Source of the DNA: a virus | Strand: one strand, 5' to 3' | DNA length: 64,000 bases | IMG/VR virus record: IMGVR_UViG_3300044618_002075 | Location: 1-64,000 of that record | Part shown: in pieces, positions 19,971-30,035 of the stretch | How the letters are laid out: every line of letters starts with the position of its first letter | How positions within the stretch are numbered: position 1 is the stretch's first letter | Translations under genes and position numbers: made by a program | The notes under the pieces: model-generated | The model's database searches: none | What the model saw: only the letters and a program-made list of their open reading frames with translations | What the model was told of the DNA's origin: nothing

Positions 19971-22900
19971 TCTTCGCCTGGATCGCCCGGTCAAGCTCCT
20001 CGCGCTTCCTCTCAGGTGACAGGTTGGACGCCCGCACCCTGCGCTCGTAGTCGGTGATCTCTCCCATCTGCTGCCTGAAGGCCCCGGCCACGGACGCCAG
20101 CGAAAGCTCGTCGGCCTTCTCCTTGGCGTACTGCGCGGCCTTCTCGGACTTGCCCTCCGAGACGAAGCGCTCGTAGGTCTCCTGCGCCTGACGGACCTTG
20201 TTCATGCGCTCGTAGACGAGGTCAACGATGCCGCTGGCGTCCTTGGGCTGGAACAAGGTGCCGATCAGCGGGAGGTCCGAGTAGCGCTTGGTGGCGGGCG
20301 CAGGCCCCTCGCCAGCACCGGCAAAGGGCGCGCTGAGCGCCGCGATGGCGGCCATGCCCATCTGACCCGTGTAGCCCCGGATCAGGAACTCCAGCTTGAT
20401 GGGGGAGAAGCCCGTCATCTCGCCGACCGCCTTGGCAAGCTCCGTGGTGCTGGACTGCGTGCGATACCCCGGCTCCACGCTTTGTTCCCGGGCAGGTTCG
20501 ATGTCGCGCCCGGTGTAGATCGATGAACCGAAGGCCACCTCCAGCGCAGGCTTGACGGCCTGCGGGATGAAGAAGTTCGACAGCCCGGGGACTATCTGCT
20601 GGCCGATGTGCTTGAGCGCTTTCTGTGCCTCTTCTGCACCCTTCTCGTTCACGGCGATGTTCACAATCGCCTCAGGCAGCGCCTTGAAGATGTAGCCAAG
20701 TTCAAACGGAATCGGCAGACGCAGCGGTTCCTTGATACCGAACATGTCAAGCGGCACGAACCAGTTGCCGTACTTGTCTTCAGGCTTGGCGTTCTTGTAC
20801 GCCTCGTCGTCCTGCATGGCCAGGGCGTATGCGAAGCTCAGGCCGAACAACATCGCGCCCCGAACAAGGAGCTTCCTGCGCACATTCAAGCGCTCGTTCA
20901 TCGGCATCTTGCCACGGAACGACCGGTACAGGACATCGAGGCCCTGGATCTGCGTGTTGAAGAAGGGGATCAACGCGCTGGCCATGTGGATGCTGGGCGA
21001 CAGCCCACGCCTGCTGAAGTTCATCGACTCCAGCGCCATGTACGTGGCCTCCATCTCCGACAGACCTTGCTGCAGGTAGCTCTCGTACTGAGAGCGGCGG
21101 GTAAGCGCATCGGCCTGGGCGGCCTTGCTCTCCAGCCATGCCAGCCCGTTGTTGAAGCTGATCTTGCCCGCCTGCATGTCCTTGATCATCCGGGACATGT
21201 CCTCCGGCATGCCGGTGAAGACTTGACCACCCGTGATGCCGCGCTTCTCCAGAACGTCGGTCTTGCCGATCTGCTTGAGGGCGCTCAGCAGGGGGATCGT
21301 GTTTGCACCGCTGGCGATGGAGGCCCCGAGGGAGTCGCGGAACAACTGCCGAGCCATGTAGACCGGGCTGGCCACGATCAAGCGGCGCAAGAAACGTGCG
21401 GGCATGCCCATGACGCGGACCATGGTCGGGAACATCGTCGGGATGCCCGCCAGCCCCTTGACCAGCAGGTCGCTGCTGATGCCCAGCATCTCGGTGTCAA
21501 CCACGCCGTAGTGCTCAACACCGTCCACCTTGAAGGTGACCGCGCCTTCCGGCGCTTTGCCGCCCTTGGTCTTGCCGATGGTGGCGAGGCCGACATCCCG
21601 GAACTCGAACATCAGGTTCCGCATGGCGAGGTTGTGCGTCGCCATGTCGATCAGCATCGAGGTGTTCTGGATGCTGCTGGTGATGAAGTCCATGACGGGC
21701 TCGTCACCACCAACAAGCTCCTGCAGATGCGGGCTGTCTTTCAAGTTGCCGATGCGAATGGGCGTCTCTTTGCCAATCAGCAGTTCAGCAACGCCGTCGC
21801 GCACGCGGTAGTAGGGGATGTAGTCGCTCTCCTGCAGCAGCTTGTTGGCAAGCTCCCTGCTTATGGCGCCTGTCTGCACGTTGAAGTTCAGCAGGTCGCG
21901 GTTGTACTGGTTGTAGATATCGCGCACCTCATTGAAGGCTTCGCGCAGCACCGGGTTGGCATCGATCTCGGCCTTGGCGGCTTTGATGTCTGCTGGCGAC
22001 GGCATGGAGTCCAGGCGCTTCGACAGGCGGTCTTTGCGCTTGGTCAAGTTGGTCCGCTGCTCAGCGGACAGCTTCGGCGACTTGAGTTCGCCCTCGATGC
22101 GTGCGATCTCCGCGCTGGCCCAGGCGCGACCGAAGTTCAGCGTGTCGTAGCCCACGCGCTCGCCACGGATCGCCGCCATGTAGAGCGTCACGAGCTTGTT
22201 GGCCGCGTCGGCGCTGCCCGCTTCCTTGACCACATCCTTGCGCTTGAGGATGTCGAACGCCTGATTCAGGTTGGCGCCATCCTTGGCCTCGATCAAGAAC
22301 TCCTTGGTGCCGTCACGACGCGTCTTCTCCACACGTTCAGGCACACCCACGGTAGCCGCCTGGGAGGTTAAGTGCATGCGCTGGTCGTGCATCCGCAGGT
22401 AGTACATCGCCTGCATCGCATCCTTGTCGCTGACACCCCCGCGCTTGAGCGCCTCTTCGGTCGGGAAGAGCTTGTCGATGTACTGCGTACGAAAGCCCAT
22501 GCCGAGGAAGTTGTCGCGCAGCTTGTCAACGAAGCCCTTCTGCTCACCGACGAGGTTGCTTGCTACGCGGCTTGCGGTGGGGAGGTTGCGGGAGAAGAGG
22601 ATCTCGCCTGCTTCCGCCGGCTGCGGAGCCGATGCGCTGGCCACCGCAGGCTGCATCTCCACCTTGGCTGCACCGTAGGCGGTGTTCACGAGGTCGCGCA
22701 GGCTGATGCCCTTGGGCTCCATGCCGAAGAACTTGCGCACAGCGGCCTCCATGCGCTGCACGATGCGGCCCAGCCACTGGCCCAGCGGGCTCTTGGTCTG
22801 TGGCGTGATCCCCGCGTTGACGGCTTCCTCGACGGCGTAGGCCAGCAGTTCATCGCGCTGCTGGCTCTCGGGGGTCTCAGCGGCCTCCACACGCGCCTGG

Positions 22901-25900
22901 GCGGCCCGCGCAACGCGGCCTTCAGCCGAGGTGGCCGGGGCCTTCTGCCAGCGCTCCACGGCGTTCACGAAGGCGTTGTACTGGGCGTCGCCCAGGAGGT
23001 TCTTCATCCCGATGTGGGCGCCGACCTCGTGCAGCAGGACGCTCAGCGCCTGCCCCTGGTTGATGTTCCCGGCGATCAGGAACGCCTTGTTGCCCGCACG
23101 GTCAACGAAGCCACGCGCGTCGTCAGGGATGCGCCCTTCGTACTGCGGGTTGGCCTTGACAAGCGCCTCGACCGAGTCGTAGATCTGCACCCGGCCCAGG
23201 TCCGGGAAGTGCGTCTTGAGTTCCGTGCGGACGCTGTCGGTAGTGGACGGGTTGGCGGTAGCGCCACGGGAGAAATTGATACGCTTACCGCCAACGTCGA
23301 TAAATTCTTCTTGCTCAAAAACACCGCCGCTAGGTGTCGCAGCAAACCACGGGGCCGCTTGTGTAGTTTCTTTGGCGGTCTTTTCACGCCGCATACCTTC
23401 GGCAGCAGCCTCAAGCGCTTTACGATACCCCGTACGCAGCGGCCTTTGCCGTGCCAATCCCGCCCCGCTAATGACCGTAGCAGGGCCTTTCTTACGGGGT
23501 TTGGTTTCACCCAGCGCTTCAAGCTGTCCCTTAGCCAGCGTCAAGTCTTTGTTTAGCGTGTCGATGGTAGTTTGCAAACGTGCTTTGCTAGCAGGCGTGC
23601 GGGCACGCTTTTGCGCAGCTTCGGCACTCTCCACCTGTGCGGTCAGGTCGGTAACCTTCTGCTCCAGCTCTTCGCGCTCTTCATCACGCGCGGCCTTGGC
23701 CGCCGCCGTCTCTTGGCGGGATTGCTGCCGGCGTTCTTCGGCCTCAGCCCGCTTCTGTTCAGCAGTCTGCTCCGGCTCAATTGGCGTGACCTTGCCGGCT
23801 TCGCGACGAACACCCGGCAAGCCCAGGCCCTGCTGCGCTGCACGCATTCGCGCGGCTTCAGCAGCCTTCTCTTCCCCCTTGAGGTTCTGCAGCCGCGCCG
23901 TTTCCGCACGCCGCAGCGCGGTCTGCTGTTGCGCCAAAGCGCTAACTGTCTGCGGAGTCCTATCAGCTTCCAACGCTTTTTGCGCCTGATCCAACGCACC
24001 GCGCTCAAACGCTACCCACTTGTTGGCCTGCGCCAGCGGCAAGAACTCTGCGGCCTCCACTACCGAGTCGAACTGCGTGACGAGGTCGTCAGCCTGCTGC
24101 CGCAGTGCCGATAGACGGTCAAGAGTCTCCTTGTTCAACCCCTCGATGCCACCTGAACGAATGGCGTCAATTTCAGTCTTCAGCCCTTTGAGCTTGTCCT
24201 TCTGAATGATGCGACGGGCAGCGACAATACTGTCCTTGGCTTTCTTGACGGCGGATTGCCACGCACTTTGCAGAGCGTCTCGGCGCTCCTCAACACGCGC
24301 CTCAAGCGCCTGCTGGCGCTCGGTGTCGATGCGCTCAAGCTCGCGCTTGATGTCTTGCGTGAGCTTCTCGCCACGAGCAGCGGCAGCATCGGCACGCTGC
24401 TGCTTGGCTGCAGCCTTCGCACGCACGGCCTCAAAAGCTGCAGGTTTCTCACGGATGGTGCCCAAGGCTCCTCGCTCAGCTTTTGGCGCGAGCGCACGGC
24501 GCTCTTCAGCCGGAAACAACTCACGCTGACCCTCGCGCTCGCCTGCCACCTCGGCTTCGCCTGGGCGCATGGCCGCTGCACGAATCTCGTCACGCAAGGT
24601 AACCAGATCGCTGCGCTCAATGTTCTGCCCCCGCAGAATGCGAGAAGCGATGTTCTCTGCGGCGTCAAGAAAGCTGTTGGTAGCGTTGGAGATGAAGTCC
24701 TGCGCCCGTGTCAGCAGCATCTTCGCGATGCCCGGAACCTTGCGCGTCTGGAGCGCTTGGTCGATCAATCCGCTAACGTAGTCGCGCCTGCGGCGCAGAG
24801 CCCCCTCCAACGTCTTGGCGGTTTCACCGCTGGCCTCAGCAACCTTGGCGGCTTCGGTCTCAGGGAACTGCATCTTGAGCGTCGGCTCAACACGCCGGGG
24901 CGCACGCGGCACTTCCTTGAGATTGGCGGCAATCCCTTGCAGTTGCTCTTGCAACACGGCAGTAGCGGCACGATACGCGCCAAACCTACGCTCCTCCAAC
25001 GGGCGCGGATCCGTGCTTTGTTCAAGCGCCTTCTTTTGCGCAGTCTTCAGCAGCCGGTCAAAGTCAACCGATGCTTTGCTCTGAATGGCCCTGCGGGTGT
25101 CTTCCGGCAGCTCAGTTTCGGCACCTTTAAGTTCGGCAGTGCCTTTGGCAATTTCCTCCATGCGCTGCCGCCCAAGCCGTTGCATTAGGGCAGTATTTAT
25201 TTGCGCACGGATGAAGTCTTGCTTCATCGCCTGCACCCACGGTGCGCCGCTGAGGTCTTTGCCTGCCACCGCCTTCTCTGCCTGCATTTGCGCAAGCATC
25301 TGGTCTACCCAGTTTACAGCTTCGGCGGGCTGCGCCATGCTACGAGTGACCCACTCGTTGAACACGTCGCGCATCTGCTTGGCAGCCGTCTCCGCTTCTT
25401 CCTGAGTCAAGGCTTTTGCAAACAGTCTGCGTGTGGCAGCAGCTTCCTGCACCGCAGCCGTGATAAATGCATCACGCTGCTTATTGAGCTGGTTGATGAG
25501 CGTCTGCGGCGTAGATGAGGCAGTGCCGGCCTCGGGACCGCCCAAAGTGCGTCCGACACGCAGATCATCCGCCAACTGGGCGGCGTCCATCAGCGCTGCA
25601 TCTTGTGCTTTGCGCAGCGCCAGCAGAGCCCGTCCCGGGCCTTTAGTTTGCTCCAGATTGTTCAGCGCTGTCTGTGCAGTTTCCCGCTCCTGGGATTTTT
25701 TGACTCCAAGTTCCTTGTTGCCCGCAGCAAAAGCAGTGTCGGCGTCTTTGGCGGCTTGCTCTCGCGCAGCAATCAACTCGTCCAGACGGCGTAGCAGCAC
25801 ATCGGGGTTTTGCATCGGCGTAATACCGGGAGCAACCGCTACCGTCGCGGGGCCGCTAGGGCGCAGCGTCTCAAAGTTGGGGCGCAGCAGTTCCTCAGCA

Positions 25901-27594
25901 GCCTGCGTTTCTGTCTCTTCGACAGAAGCCTTCCACATCGCCAACGGGTCTTTTTCTGCTGGCAGTTGCTGCGCTTTGAGGTCAGCTTGCCGCTGCTGCA
26001 GTTCTTTCTCCGTGGCCAAACGCGCCTGTTTGGCGCGATCCTCAAGCTGCAACTTCAGCCCATCGAGGATCGCGTCGCTCTCCTTCTTGGATACGCCGGG
26101 AATGGCCGTCTTGGTGTCAACCAAACGCTGTGCCACCACCGGATCCTGCATCAGATAGTCAGCGTAGTCCTTTGGTGTAGCCGCACCAAAAGTCTGTTCA
26201 GTAGCTAGCGCTGTACGTTCCTGTGCGTACGCGGCCAACTTAGAAGGTGCAGGCTGTTTAACGGCTTCAAGCGCCGCTTCCTCCATGCTGCTCGGTGCCG
26301 CAGTTGGCGTAACCTTCACTTCGGGAATGCCGAGTTGCTCAAGAAACGCGTCTTGCGGCGTAATTCCGGCGAGCCGCTGTTGCTCCTTCAGCGCAGCGAC
26401 CTCTTTCTCGCGCGTGACGTACTCACGCGCTACTTCTGCCATCTCCTTCTTGGCAAACGCATCTCTTTCGCGCACCGCGTCACGGTATGCGATCATGGCC
26501 GCCGGATCAGCGCCTGTTGGCGGCTTCTTTGCCGCTGCTGCGTCAAGCTCCGCTTTCTTGGCCACTGCCGCCTTGTACCGCTTGTCAAGGTCAAGCAGGT
26601 ACTCCGGCGACTGCTTCTTGGCCTCCTCGGCCTCACGCTCAGCCTTGCGCTTCTCGGCCTCCTGCGCACCCAACAACTCGCGGGCTTTGCCCTGCGCATC
26701 ACTGCGCTCCAAGTAGCGCCCGGGGACGGCCAGCGTGCCGCCCAAGACGGCGCCGCCAATGAAGCTGTCGAAGTACTCGTCTCGGGCCTTGGGGTCGGTC
26801 AGGGACAGCCCTGCCTGCGCACGCTCCAGCACCTGCTGCGTAGCCTCTGTGAGGCCCTCCACGCCCATGGTCTTGCCGGTGGCAGCGGTGTAGTCGATGA
26901 GCGTCTTCTTGAGCGCCTGCTCCGCAATCTCCTTGGCCGTCTCCGGTGTGACCTTGATGCCCGCTTGGCCGAAGATGCGCCCGATGCCCGGGATCAACCG
27001 CAGGGCTGCGGTATCGAGCACCGCCATGGGCACCGCCGCCAGGGCGGCATACCCGAGGTCCGTGTCCGCGAGCTTCTTGCCCTCCTCCATCTGGCGCGAG
27101 AGGTTCGTCGCCGTGAACTGCGCCGCCGAGGTCAAGCCCGCTGCACCCAGCGCGGTGCCCGCCGCCAAGGTGCCGGTCAACGGAAGCGCGGCTGCTGCCG
27201 CCCCTGCCGCCAGGGGCGCCGCCATGTAGGGGATGGAGCCGCCAAGAAGCTCAAGACCCTTGGTCAGGCCCCACTCTTCGGTGGGCGCGAAGATCTCCCT
27301 GGAGCGTTTCTGCGCGGCGTCGAACTCGGCCTGTGCCGTGGCCTCGTCCTTGAGCCCCAGCTTGCCAAGAAGAGCGGAGATGCCGCCGCCAAGCTCCGTA
27401 GCGCCCGAACGCAGCGCAGGGAAGAAACCAGACTCAGGCTTGGCCGCAGGGGCGGCGGGCGCCGGAGGTTGCGCCGCTTGACTCTCCTCAAGCGCAGCTT
27501 CCTGATACGCCCGCAGCACCGTTGCGTAGTTCGGCGTGCCGCGCTTGTTCTGGTTGTTGCGCAGCCAGTTGGCGTAATCAGCAGAAGTTGCCAT
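19906..27594 (-). CDS. giant polyvalent-type internal virion protein (2562 aa)
   Basis: The last gene of the late operon. The N-terminus has a small unit (YANWLRNNQNKRGTPNYATV, residues 7-26) also seen in other large phage proteins. Residues about 115-160 are hydrophobic Ala/Gly-rich (SIPYMAAPLAAGAAAAALPL). A long charged coiled-coil part runs over about 300-1400. Near 1522-1527 is LLHEVGAHIG, a metalloprotease-like His-Glu...His motif. The region from about 1700 to 2300 (for example PVYMARQLFRDSLGASIA near 2080) resembles 'large polyvalent protein-associated' domains. Such proteins are thought to be injected with phage DNA. It combines the place of a podovirus ejection protein with possible effector domains. 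No transglycosylase motif is seen. Confidence 0.8.
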   Translation of the reverse strand: MATSADYANWLRNNQNKRGTPNYATVLRAYQEAALEESQAAQPPAPAAPAAKPESGFFPALRSGATELGGGISALLGKLGLKDEATAQAEFDAAQKRSREIFAPTEEWGLTKGLELLGGSIPYMAAPLAAGAAAAALPLTGTLAAGTALGAAGLTSAAQFTATNLSRQMEEGKKLADTDLGYAALAAVPMAVLDTAALRLIPGIGRIFGQAGIKVTPETAKEIAEQALKKTLIDYTAATGKTMGVEGLTEATQQVLERAQAGLSLTDPKARDEYFDSFIGGAVLGGTLAVPGRYLERSDAQGKARELLGAQEAEKRKAEREAEEAKKQSPEYLLDLDKRYKAAVAKKAELDAAAAKKPPTGADPAAMIAYRDAVRERDAFAKKEMAEVAREYVTREKEVAALKEQQRLAGITPQDAFLEQLGIPEVKVTPTAAPSSMEEAALEAVKQPAPSKLAAYAQERTALATEQTFGAATPKDYADYLMQDPVVAQRLVDTKTAIPGVSKKESDAILDGLKLQLEDRAKQARLATEKELQQRQADLKAQQLPAEKDPLAMWKASVEETETQAAEELLRPNFETLRPSGPATVAVAPGITPMQNPDVLLRRLDELIAAREQAAKDADTAFAAGNKELGVKKSQERETAQTALNNLEQTKGPGRALLALRKAQDAALMDAAQLADDLRVGRTLGGPEAGTASSTPQTLINQLNKQRDAFITAAVQEAAATRRLFAKALTQEEAETAAKQMRDVFNEWVTRSMAQPAEAVNWVDQMLAQMQAEKAVAGKDLSGAPWVQAMKQDFIRAQINTALMQRLGRQRMEEIAKGTAELKGAETELPEDTRRAIQSKASVDFDRLLKTAQKKALEQSTDPRPLEERRFGAYRAATAVLQEQLQGIAANLKEVPRAPRRVEPTLKMQFPETEAAKVAEASGETAKTLEGALRRRRDYVSGLIDQALQTRKVPGIAKMLLTRAQDFISNATNSFLDAAENIASRILRGQNIERSDLVTLRDEIRAAAMRPGEAEVAGEREGQRELFPAEERRALAPKAERGALGTIREKPAAFEAVRAKAAAKQQRADAAAARGEKLTQDIKRELERIDTERQQALEARVEERRDALQSAWQSAVKKAKDSIVAARRIIQKDKLKGLKTEIDAIRSGGIEGLNKETLDRLSALRQQADDLVTQFDSVVEAAEFLPLAQANKWVAFERGALDQAQKALEADRTPQTVSALAQQQTALRRAETARLQNLKGEEKAAEAARMRAAQQGLGLPGVRREAGKVTPIEPEQTAEQKRAEAEERRQQSRQETAAAKAARDEEREELEQKVTDLTAQVESAEAAQKRARTPASKARLQTTIDTLNKDLTLAKGQLEALGETKPRKKGPATVISGAGLARQRPLRTGYRKALEAAAEGMRREKTAKETTQAAPWFAATPSGGVFEQEEFIDVGGKRINFSRGATANPSTTDSVRTELKTHFPDLGRVQIYDSVEALVKANPQYEGRIPDDARGFVDRAGNKAFLIAGNINQGQALSVLLHEVGAHIGMKNLLGDAQYNAFVNAVERWQKAPATSAEGRVARAAQARVEAAETPESQQRDELLAYAVEEAVNAGITPQTKSPLGQWLGRIVQRMEAAVRKFFGMEPKGISLRDLVNTAYGAAKVEMQPAVASASAPQPAEAGEILFSRNLPTASRVASNLVGEQKGFVDKLRDNFLGMGFRTQYIDKLFPTEEALKRGGVSDKDAMQAMYYLRMHDQRMHLTSQAATVGVPERVEKTRRDGTKEFLIEAKDGANLNQAFDILKRKDVVKEAGSADAANKLVTLYMAAIRGERVGYDTLNFGRAWASAEIARIEGELKSPKLSAEQRTNLTKRKDRLSKRLDSMPSPADIKAAKAEIDANPVLREAFNEVRDIYNQYNRDLLNFNVQTGAISRELANKLLQESDYIPYYRVRDGVAELLIGKETPIRIGNLKDSPHLQELVGGDEPVMDFITSSIQNTSMLIDMATHNLAMRNLMFEFRDVGLATIGKTKGGKAPEGAVTFKVDGVEHYGVVDTEMLGISSDLLVKGLAGIPTMFPTMVRVMGMPARFLRRLIVASPVYMARQLFRDSLGASIASGANTIPLLSALKQIGKTDVLEKRGITGGQVFTGMPEDMSRMIKDMQAGKISFNNGLAWLESKAAQADALTRRSQYESYLQQGLSEMEATYMALESMNFSRRGLSPSIHMASALIPFFNTQIQGLDVLYRSFRGKMPMNERLNVRRKLLVRGAMLFGLSFAYALAMQDDEAYKNAKPEDKYGNWFVPLDMFGIKEPLRLPIPFELGYIFKALPEAIVNIAVNEKGAEEAQKALKHIGQQIVPGLSNFFIPQAVKPALEVAFGSSIYTGRDIEPAREQSVEPGYRTQSSTTELAKAVGEMTGFSPIKLEFLIRGYTGQMGMAAIAALSAPFAGAGEGPAPATKRYSDLPLIGTLFQPKDASGIVDLVYERMNKVRQAQETYERFVSEGKSEKAAQYAKEKADELSLASVAGAFRQQMGEITDYERRVRASNLSPERKREELDRAIQAKITLSKTVQAMSGRRTPQAAPA

Positions 27595-27596
27595 TG

Positions 27597-29189
27597 TCAG
27601 TTCCTACCAATAATTGCGTCGGCGGCTGCACGGGCGTTGGAGGCCCCCGCAGATCTTCCAGCGGTGCCAAGCGCTTCCAATTCAGGCGCGTACTGCAAAC
27701 GGAGTTCTTTTTCGCGAGCCTTCATCAGCGCCAAAAGTGCCGCTTGATCTTCAGCCGAAATCAGCCCTTCAAGCCGTTTGCGATAGGCCTGCATGATCGG
27801 ATCGTTGTTGAGCGCGGAAACCAAACGTGCCGTAGTAGCCTGTGCTGCAGCTTCCGAACGCGAAGGAACAGCAGACATGGCGGCATTTGCCGCCGTTTCT
27901 TTGGCCGTAGCTTCGCGCCCTTTGATCGCCAGTTCTGCCTTGTCGTTCTCGTACTTGTAGCGCAGCGCCGCGAGCTTCTCTGCAGACTCCCGTGCCGTCT
28001 TGAGGTCGTTTTCTTTCAAGGCCGCGTCGTACTTGGCACTTTCGATCTGCATCTGACGGTAGGTGTTGTTCAGTTGCCGCACCTTGTCAGCTTCGGTGGC
28101 ACGGTACTGCGCAAGCTCCTTACGCGCCTTCTCTTCTTCGATGTCGATGGCAGCAATGCCTTTGGCAAGCGAGCCAAAAAACTGCCCCTTCTTGGGGTTG
28201 ATGTAGCTTGCAAGCAGTGCCGGGCGCTCAGCGCTCTCAAAGAAAGGCTGATTCGCACGCGCCTCTCTGCGTGCAATTTCTTTGTCAGCCTCTCCCCGCA
28301 TCTGCGTTGCGTCCTGCTGCACTTGCTGTGTGTACAGGTCTTGCAGATCCGCGACTCTTTTTCGCTGCGCAAGCAGTTCAGGAGGAACCGTAGGCGGTGT
28401 GTACGCCTGCGTCATCGCCGCAAAAGCCTGCGCAATCGGGTCGTTTGCCGCAGGCCGCTGTTCTCGGGCAGCAGGCGTGGGAGCCGGTGCAGGAGCCGGC
28501 GAAGGTGCAGGTGGGCGAGGAGCCGGTGCAGGAGCCGCCGGAGCCGGTGCAGGAGCCGCCGGAGCAGGTGCAGGAGCCGCCGGAGCAGGTGCCGGGACAG
28601 GCGGGCGCGCAGCAGAGGCAGGAGCAGGCGCGGCTTGTTGAGCACGCACGAGCTGCTCATACCGCCGCTTGATGTCGGCGGCTTCTCTGTCCCATTTTTC
28701 TGCAGCCGCACGGGCTTCCTGCGTGCCTGTTCGGGGGTGAAAAGTAGGGCGCGCACCCAACAGCGCTTCTACACCGCCAAAAACACCGCTTCGACGGTAG
28801 GCTTCGCGCAGTTGTTCGTCAGAAAAACGCGCGGTCGCCCCGCCCCCGCTAAGGGCCACAATGCCACCTGTGGCCATGCCACGAGCGGGGGCCATACCGG
28901 CGGTTTGTGCTGCACTGGCCAGTATCTGGTCATTCAACGACTGCGGTCCCTGCTGCTGGGACTGCTGCACAGCAAGCTGGCGTTGCACCGCTTGCTGTGC
29001 TTCCAGCTTTTTGCGCACTTCATCAATGTGCGCCAGCAACGGAATCGACGGATCCCGCTGCTGCATGGCGATAAGCGTAGGCAGATCTTGGATCTGCTTA
29101 AAGTTCTGCACTTTTGCTGAGGGCGTACCTACGGCTTGCTGCGGCGCGAACTGGAAGCCCTGCGCCTGTCCCGGCATAGATGTCTGCAT
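27597..29189 (-). CDS. internal virion protein with Pro-Ala linker (530 aa)
   Basis: The N-terminal Gln-rich helical part contains GMATGGIVALSGGGATARFS, a glycine hinge shared with neighbouring proteins. Residues about 190-240 form a long alternating Ala-Pro linker encoded by a 21-bp minisatellite. The C-terminal half is a long charged coiled coil (YRQMQIESAKYDAALKENDL). Only two bases separate it from the giant gene, so both are probably co-translated partners packed inside the head and ejected. Exact function is unknown. Confidence 0.75.
   Translation of the reverse strand: MQTSMPGQAQGFQFAPQQAVGTPSAKVQNFKQIQDLPTLIAMQQRDPSIPLLAHIDEVRKKLEAQQAVQRQLAVQQSQQQGPQSLNDQILASAAQTAGMAPARGMATGGIVALSGGGATARFSDEQLREAYRRSGVFGGVEALLGARPTFHPRTGTQEARAAAEKWDREAADIKRRYEQLVRAQQAAPAPASAARPPVPAPAPAAPAPAPAAPAPAPAAPAPAPRPPAPSPAPAPAPTPAAREQRPAANDPIAQAFAAMTQAYTPPTVPPELLAQRKRVADLQDLYTQQVQQDATQMRGEADKEIARREARANQPFFESAERPALLASYINPKKGQFFGSLAKGIAAIDIEEEKARKELAQYRATEADKVRQLNNTYRQMQIESAKYDAALKENDLKTARESAEKLAALRYKYENDKAELAIKGREATAKETAANAAMSAVPSRSEAAAQATTARLVSALNNDPIMQAYRKRLEGLISAEDQAALLALMKAREKELRLQYAPELEALGTAGRSAGASNARAAADAIIGRN
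28520..28593. repeat. 21-bp minisatellite inside late gene
   Basis: Three complete 21-bp units (28520-28540, 28541-28561, 28562-28582) and a partial fourth, differing at one base, code for the Ala-Pro linker of the 530-aa protein. The unit length is a multiple of three, so copy-number change would only alter linker length. Confidence 0.75.
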
Positions 29190-29201
29190 TACAGCCTGCC
29201 T

Positions 29202-30035
29202 TTAGCCAAACAGCTTGTTGTACAGCGACAGCGTGGACAACCCGCCGACAACTCCGCTGCCAAAACCAGAGTCAGGTGGAGAATACGCAGGTGCTTGGAT
29301 TGGCATGCCGCCAATCATGTTGCTCATGAAGCCGAGCTGCTTGTACGGCCAGTTCATGGACTCCGTCCAATCCTTGTACCCGATGTCCAGAGGCGCCTGC
29401 TCGATCCCACGCTGGATGGTGCCAGCCTTCATCTGCTCACCGATGGTCTCAAGGTCTTGCTTGGCGCCGAACTGCCGCGAGGCTTCGCCCAGACGTTGGC
29501 CTTCGAGCCCGAGGGTCGCCTCTCCGAGGCGCTGCTTCTGGGCCTGCTCGAACGCAGCCATGAGACCCTTGGCCTGGATGTCACCGATCTGGGTGCCCAG
29601 GTTGCGCTGGCGCTCAGCCTCCATGATGGCCTGCCTGCTGCCGCCGTAGGCCCCGGCCTGGGCAAGGCGAGCCTGCTCGGTGTTGCGGCTGATGTCAGCG
29701 GCCCTACGGGCTTCCCGAGCCTGGATGTCAACGACATTCTGCAGGTACGGGTTCATGTAGTCCTGAACGGACCCGACCGGACCAAGGCCCGTGTTGAACT
29801 GCCCGGGCGTGTAGGCGCCGAGGCTGCCCAGGCCGGTGAAGGCCTTTTGCTCCAGCGGGGAGTACCCTGCCTTGACCTGTCCCGTCGTGGGATCCGTGGT
29901 CTCAAAGGCGGTGCGCTGTCCGGTGTAGGGCGTGTAGCCTTCCTTCGCCAGCCCCCACGACCGGTTGAGCATGTCGGTGAGATAGCCCTCAAAGCCAGGA
30001 GCGACGGTGCCGCTCGGATCGATTTCACCCATCAT
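29202..30035 (-). CDS. internal virion / ejection-type protein (277 aa)
   Basis: The protein begins MMGEIDPSGTVAPGFEGYLT and contains YMNPYLQNVVDIQAREARRA, GAYGGSRQAIMEAERQRNLG and a helical glutamine-rich centre. This pattern is repeated in many environmental podovirus genomes just before their giant internal proteins. The C-terminal part is Gly/Ser-rich and flexible. Likely a capsid-internal protein by position and composition. No enzyme motif is seen. Confidence 0.75.
   Translation of the reverse strand: MMGEIDPSGTVAPGFEGYLTDMLNRSWGLAKEGYTPYTGQRTAFETTDPTTGQVKAGYSPLEQKAFTGLGSLGAYTPGQFNTGLGPVGSVQDYMNPYLQNVVDIQAREARRAADISRNTEQARLAQAGAYGGSRQAIMEAERQRNLGTQIGDIQAKGLMAAFEQAQKQRLGEATLGLEGQRLGEASRQFGAKQDLETIGEQMKAGTIQRGIEQAPLDIGYKDWTESMNWPYKQLGFMSNMIGGMPIQAPAYSPPDSGFGSGVVGGLSTLSLYNKLFG

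Noticed and set aside
20608-22371. 587-codon open frame on the + strand
   Set aside because: It is antisense to the giant late gene. Its composition (His, Val, Arg-rich with no start context) is that of a GC-codon shadow frame.
22372-29120. Further long + strand frames (22372-23556, 26335-27747, 27522-29120)
   Set aside because: All mirror the codon pattern of the minus-strand virion genes, with no ribosome sites and low-complexity Arg/Leu/Ser-rich products.
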